Shown: one piece after another, positions 59,683 to 64,000 of the stretch
Layout: each line of letters starts with the position of its first letter
Position numbering within the stretch: the first letter of the stretch is position 1
Assembly (NCBI RefSeq): GCF_954871325.1
Contig: NC_088779.1
Span: 10,480,846 to 10,544,845 of the forward strand
From: Gordionus sp. m RMFG-2023
Taxonomy: Eukaryota > Nematomorpha > Gordioida > Chordodea > Parachordodidae
Length of the DNA: 64,000 nucleotides
Direction: 5' to 3'
Program-made: the position numbers and the translations under genes
Notes under the pieces: model-generated
Database searches by the model: none
Seen by the model: only the letters and a program-made list of their open reading frames with translations
Told to the model about the DNA's origin: nothing

Positions 59683-60050
59683 CATATCTACCTTTTCAGG
59701 TTAAAGATTACTTCTTCTTTCTTCAAGAATTCTCATTAGTGAAAAATTCCGCTCACAGCTTGCACTTGAAGCAGGAATTGCCAATTTTGCTAAAATTGGA
59801 AATTCGCTTTGATGAGCTGCCCACCACTCTAACAAATTATCCACCTTAAATGTTTTATCTATTTTTTATTTATGTAATTATAATATTCATCATCGGGTAT
59901 TGACATATTACCAGAATTACCATCGCCCCATTTGTCATAAAACGATTCAGTTTGTTTAACAACAGTCGTAATTTGACTGGTCGATGGTATTTCATTTACT
60001 TCCTGAGCCTCTTGTAATTTAATATAATCTTTTATATAGTTTTCCGTCAT
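59683..60050 (-). pseudogene. hAT transposase C-terminal relic
   Basis: The upstream part is an open 63-codon frame (59859-60050) with acidic, linker-like sequence ending DDEYYNYINKK. After a one-base shift, the minus strand reads DKTFKVDNLLEWWAAHQSEF (from about 59861), then PILAKLAIPASSASCERNFS, LMRILEERRSNL and PEKVDM. This is the hAT dimerisation region, with the LxWW, FPxLxxLA, IPASSAxxER and RRxxL features. About six codons between LA and IPASSA are missing compared with the usual spacing. The BED finger and most of the RNase H-like core are absent. Members of this family bind their ends and cut and paste DNA; this copy cannot. Confidence 0.88.
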
Positions 60051-60791
60051 CTTGCGATCTGTCCCTGACTATATACGTAATTGCTTGAATTTGGGACAGA
60101 GAAAAAGAGAAATAAAATGATACTTGTGTAAAACAAATTTTTCAATTAAAAAATGCTTTATATTAAGTAAATTTATATTTGTCTCCTTTTTTCGCTTTGA
60201 CATAGGTTATTACAAAAACTATCAAATGAAATGTAGATATTCCTTTATTTGATTGTTTGGTAAAATATATTCTAAAAATTTAGATATGAATTATAAAAAA
60301 ATATATTAATACTTTGAATAAATTTGCAGGAAATTAATAATTAGATCGAACTGTGGGTTGTTAGGTAGTGTTAACCATCACCCAATATTATATTAATGAT
60401 AACTATAATATAATATAATCTTATAACCATTAACTCATAATGTAAAAATTTTTATAAAAAATATTAAGGCCGGCCCGGCCCGGCCTGGGTTTAACAATCT
60501 TAAGCCCGGCCCGGATATATTTTAAAAAAAATTTTTTAGGCCTAGCCCGGATATGTTTAAAAAAAATTTTTTTAGGCCCGGCCCGGGTATATTTAAAAAA
60601 TTTAAATAAGGCCCGGGCCGGGCTTAGGGCCGGGCCTGCAGGTCTCTGATAAATATATGTAAAAAAAGTAAGAGATATGGAAAAGAAGAAAGATTGGAAA
60701 GTAAATGAATGATAAAAGTAAAATAAGAGATTTCAAAATTAGATGTTTCATTCATTAATCTGGTTGTTGTATTAATCGTCATCACCAACAC

Positions 60792-61126
60792 TAGTGATCT
60801 ACATAGAGTCTAAATTTTTAAGCCTGACCCCATCCGTTTTTTAATATGTCCAGCTGGCGATTCCGAAAGAATTTTTTTTTTATTTGTCCATTTTTTTTAT
60901 AAAAAAATATTCTACTAATATAAAATATTGGCACCTTGTTTCTTGGAAGAATTTTATAAAATATCAATTTATTCCAAAAAATTAAGTGATATCATATTTA
61001 GAAATTTAAACCCAGGCGCGACCCAGGCCGAATCCGAAATTATTTTTTAATAGGCCCAGCCTAAAACTCATTCGGGCAGGGTTGGTCTCAGGTCGGTTAC
61101 GGCCTGTTGGGATTTGCAGATCTCTA
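60792..61126. mobile_element. GGCCCGG-type hAT MITE (family B), diverged copy
   Basis: The left end is TAGTGATCTACATAGAGTC and the right end TTTGCAGATCTCTA. The flanks ACCAACAC and ATCAACAT agree at six of eight positions. The GC-rich arrays are weathered (AAGCCTGACCCCATCC, CAGGCCGAATCCG), so this is an older insertion than the 55023 and 56281 copies. Confidence 0.75.
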
Positions 61127-62989
61127 ATCAACATTACTAGTAATAGAAGCTAAAGAACGTATATTAATAAATATTTCCATAAGTTAAATTTGCAATTATC
61201 TGACAATTCATTTATTTTCTGCTGAACATAACTAATGCAAATTATATCTCGGGATTTAGTTTTCTGGTAGATATGGCGAAATTCTTCTATTTCGATATTC
61301 CTATCAAAATTAATTGGTTAAATTAGAAATATCGTTATTACCTTCCATCTTTTTGTTATTTAACCTCTTTGGCTTAAAATAAAATATCGCTTGTTGATTT
61401 AGCAAACAAACGAATTTCTAATGAAAAATAAGTATTTTAAAGCTTGAATTATAATATAAAATAAATAATTTTATAATATTGCAAATTATTTTTTTTATCC
61501 TGAATTCTCAAAACCAATTAAAAGTAAACAAATTATTGTATTATTATCTTAGGAAGAGCTGCGTTTTATCATAATTATTAAGAATTTATATAAAGAGATC
61601 ATAATTAAAATGGTAACTCTTATATTAAGGAGGTGTTCTCTTTCCAACTTAATTTGTTAAATTACAAATATCATTAGGAATCATCTGTATTTTTCACTTA
61701 AAATTATCATTGATAGAATTTTTTTTTTAAATTAAAAGGTGATAAAATAAAATTGAGGAAGTTGTTAGTTAAATATTTTAATTATTCAAGGTATCCACTA
61801 TTCTCCCGCTCCATTCTAGTTTAATAATAAATGATATTATCTTTAGGTTGGTTTTTTCATTTAATATCAACAATGATCTTCGCGATTTAGGTGTTAACGT
61901 CTAAATTTTTAAATGCTTGATTTATTATTAAACTTTATATGACATTCTTGGATTTAAATTCCGTTGTTAATTTGCCGAGCATTTTTTTGCTTTAAATGGC
62001 TAGGCATGAAATATCGTTCTATGAAAAAGTACCATAAATTTAAACTAGCCTCATTGAAAAAACTAAGTCACCCCTCCCCCCCCCCCCCCACCCCGCTGTT
62101 TTAGAGCCCTAAATACTAGTCCTGGTTGGAGGCCATAAGGTAATATGTTTTTGAAAATCAGGGCCTAGCCAAAGAAAAACATTTTAAAAAATTAGAAATT
62201 TGAATTGAGTTAAAGTCAAATTTTCTGACATAAATTTATATTATATAACTTAATGAAAAATCTCAAGATGGATGATTTATAAATCCCTTAGATTTTTTTA
62301 TTTTCAAATTTCCTTTGAAACGATTTACAAAATAAAATATTATTTAAAAACCCTCTCAGTCTAATTAATTTTTCAATCCGGGTAGGGCAAAGCTTGAAAT
62401 CTGAGCCTGGCTAAAAATTTGAACACTTTAAGTCTATTTAATGATATCAAATAATGTATAGATAATGTCTAAATAGCAAAAGGCAGTCACAATAATAAAA
62501 TACCTATTTACATTCATTTTATTATTTTACCTTATTATTTATTTACTTAACAATCTTTCTCTTTTCCTTAATTTTATAGAAATATTTATTAATCCTCACA
62601 TTAACCTTAATAACTTCCGAAAGATTAAAATAGTTAAGTATAAGACTATGCAATATAATAAGATATCCGTTTAAAAAATTTTATATAATTGATATCTGAT
62701 TATCTTAAAATCAAACATGCGCTTATGTCATATTTATTTTTAAATAGCGGCGATTTTTTATTCAGAAAATGAAAATATGAGAAAGGGTAATTTCTTGCCT
62801 CATTGATCAAGATTAGGGTAGCCTCGAACAGATTCCTGCATCAATTGGCTTAAGGGAGGGGAGGGGGGTTTAGAGAGTCCTGGTGGTAACAGCGCTTACG
62901 TGTTTAGGAAATTGAGAGTTTGATAGTAATTCTCTTAAAAAATTTAAATGATAAATATATAGTTGGAATTTATATATGATAGTTTTAAA
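61127..62989. other. AT-rich stretch with no recognised gene
   Basis: A run of 14 C lies at 62076-62089. No repeat copy or coding region can be supported. Confidence 0.45.
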
Positions 62990-63060
62990 TATATTATCAT
63001 ATATACACCATAGGTTAACGCATCCGGCTAATCCCGAAGACCAAATGCACGGTTCGCGGG
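62990..63060 (+). repeat. Weak tRNA-like head, possible SINE
   Basis: An A-box-like TAGGTTAACGC and a B-box-like GGTTCGCGGGC lie about 40 bases apart, with CATCCGGCTAATCCCGAAG between them. No acceptor stem is seen. The downstream ~240 bases are of higher complexity than the background and carry two overlapping short frames (62976-63170 and 63097-63306) with no recognisable product. They could be a SINE body. Confidence 0.3.
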
Positions 63061-64000
63061 CTAGAGTTTTTAAAATCTTTTTAAAGTTGACAATCTATGG
63101 GAAATTTATGTCGTTTTCTTTCACAAAAAATTATCACGGGGAACACCTTGTACAAAATAAATTTTCGTAAACTGGGTCAGGTAAAAATAATTACAGGCAT
63201 GACCGAAAAACTCGATATAAAATTTCTCAAGGAGCGGTTTGGGCTAAAGCACGGGAAGCTAAATTTTACATGTAAACGCACGAAATATCAAATTTATCCA
63301 AATTAGATCGAACACTCAAACACTAGAAGACAATGGTATAGCATTTGCCCAAATTTTTAAAATTTCAATTATTTTTGTCCTATACATTTAAAACTTCTGT
63401 CAAGAGATTAGAATTTTTTTTAACGTCGTAAATCATAAAAAAAATGGAAAGAGGTTTAACAACAAAAACAATTGGTTTTCTTGTTATTTTGTAAATATTA
63501 AATTTATGATAAGTTTGAGAGGAGGAAGGAGGGTTTATATTCATAAAAAAACTATCACAATATGTAAATTGTATGTAACATCTTTTCGAAATAAATATAC
63601 ACTCTTTGAGGCCATTGATTTATTTGAGCTGATGAATACTTTAAAAATTTAAAATAATATTTTTTTAAAAATAATAATATATTGAATTTTTTTTACATAT
63701 TGTATGGCTAATCTCTAAGGTGCTGTAGAGAGTTCAAGCGAGAACTTTAAATAATTGTGCCTCAAATTTTAAAATCAATTTTTATATTTTCCTGCAAAAT
63801 TTGAATATTAATTAAAGTTTCCAAATTCATGAAAATTTGTCTTAAATTAAGAAATTTGACATAATATACACGAAGCAATAACATTACTTAATTCCTCCAT
63901 ATCCTACGACAAATATTCCTCCACTATATTACACACTGACAGTTATTTTTAATATCTATAAAAATTATCTCTTAATCCAATATAGTGAAGAATTTCTCTA
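63061..64000. other. Higher-complexity patch then AT-rich sequence, no recognised gene
   Basis: The patch to about 63310 contains GGGCTAAAGCACGGGAAGC and similar GC-bearing words, but no product that I recognise. The remainder is AT-rich with nothing visible. Confidence 0.4.

Larger units (their letters stand above)
58799..60648 (-). mobile_element. hAT element with GGCCCGG subterminal arrays and transposase relic (family A parent)
   Basis: The left end is CAGAGACCTGCAGAGGTACC and the right end GGGCCTGCAGGTCTCTG. The identical octamer ATAAATAT lies directly outside both ends (58791-58798 and 60649-60656). Each end carries alternating GGCCCGGCCCG and AT blocks of about 200 bases, as in the short MITEs 24854-25109 and 60-319. 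The middle holds a hAT transposase C-terminus on the minus strand (59683-60050) and an imperfect ~80-base tandem repeat (59100-59400). It links the GC-rich islands of this genome to the hAT superfamily. Confidence 0.88.

Overview
The window is about 64 kb of very AT-rich eukaryotic DNA (roughly three quarters A+T by eye). It is packed with transposon copies and relics and has no host gene that I can recognise. There is no rRNA, no intact tRNA gene, no CRISPR array and no bacterial-style operon. The A+T-rich background, the GC-rich GGCCCGG islands, the many hAT relics and a compact intron-like interval suggest an expanded, repeat-rich genome. My best guess is an arbuscular mycorrhizal fungus (Glomeromycotina), but this rests on general resemblance and is not proven.

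The dominant theme is the hAT superfamily of DNA transposons. Eight-base target duplications can be read at many copies: perfect at 24854-25109, 28816-29031, 33206-35605, 55023-55421, 56281-56664 and 58799-60648, near-perfect at 16287-16852, 37770-37949 and 47365-47938. The GGCCCGG/AAATTTTTTTAAAA islands are the subterminal parts of hAT elements. The copy at 58799-60648 still carries a hAT transposase C-terminus between two such islands. Transposase relics from other hAT lineages lie near 18.4-19.1, 29.9-30.9, 34.1, 38.9-39.8 and 44.8-45.8 kb.

At 41298-44589 sits a young-looking retroelement with a Gag-like frame and an RT-RNase H frame resembling the DIRS/Ngaro tyrosine-recombinase group. 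It is bounded by a nearly identical 70-base direct repeat and contains no integrase or recombinase frame. It has landed in the left end of a hAT element whose body resumes at 44590 and ends at 45959. Its base composition is clearly richer in G+C than everything around it.

Other layers are: a tRNA-derived SINE family (25.2-25.4, 36.0-36.15 and 46.0-46.1 kb) with intact A and B boxes and a shared tail; two ~1 kb copies of a TA-flanked element (5758-6765 and 11372-12298); a long-inverted-repeat element at 1927-2562 that encloses a 105-codon frame; a ~400-base foldback at 19593-19995; several copies of a ~200-base foldback MITE beginning TAGTGTTGTTAAA; and minisatellites. Long stretches between these hold only AT-rich sequence with no structure I can support. 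I see no set of genes acting together; the biology here is transposon on transposon.
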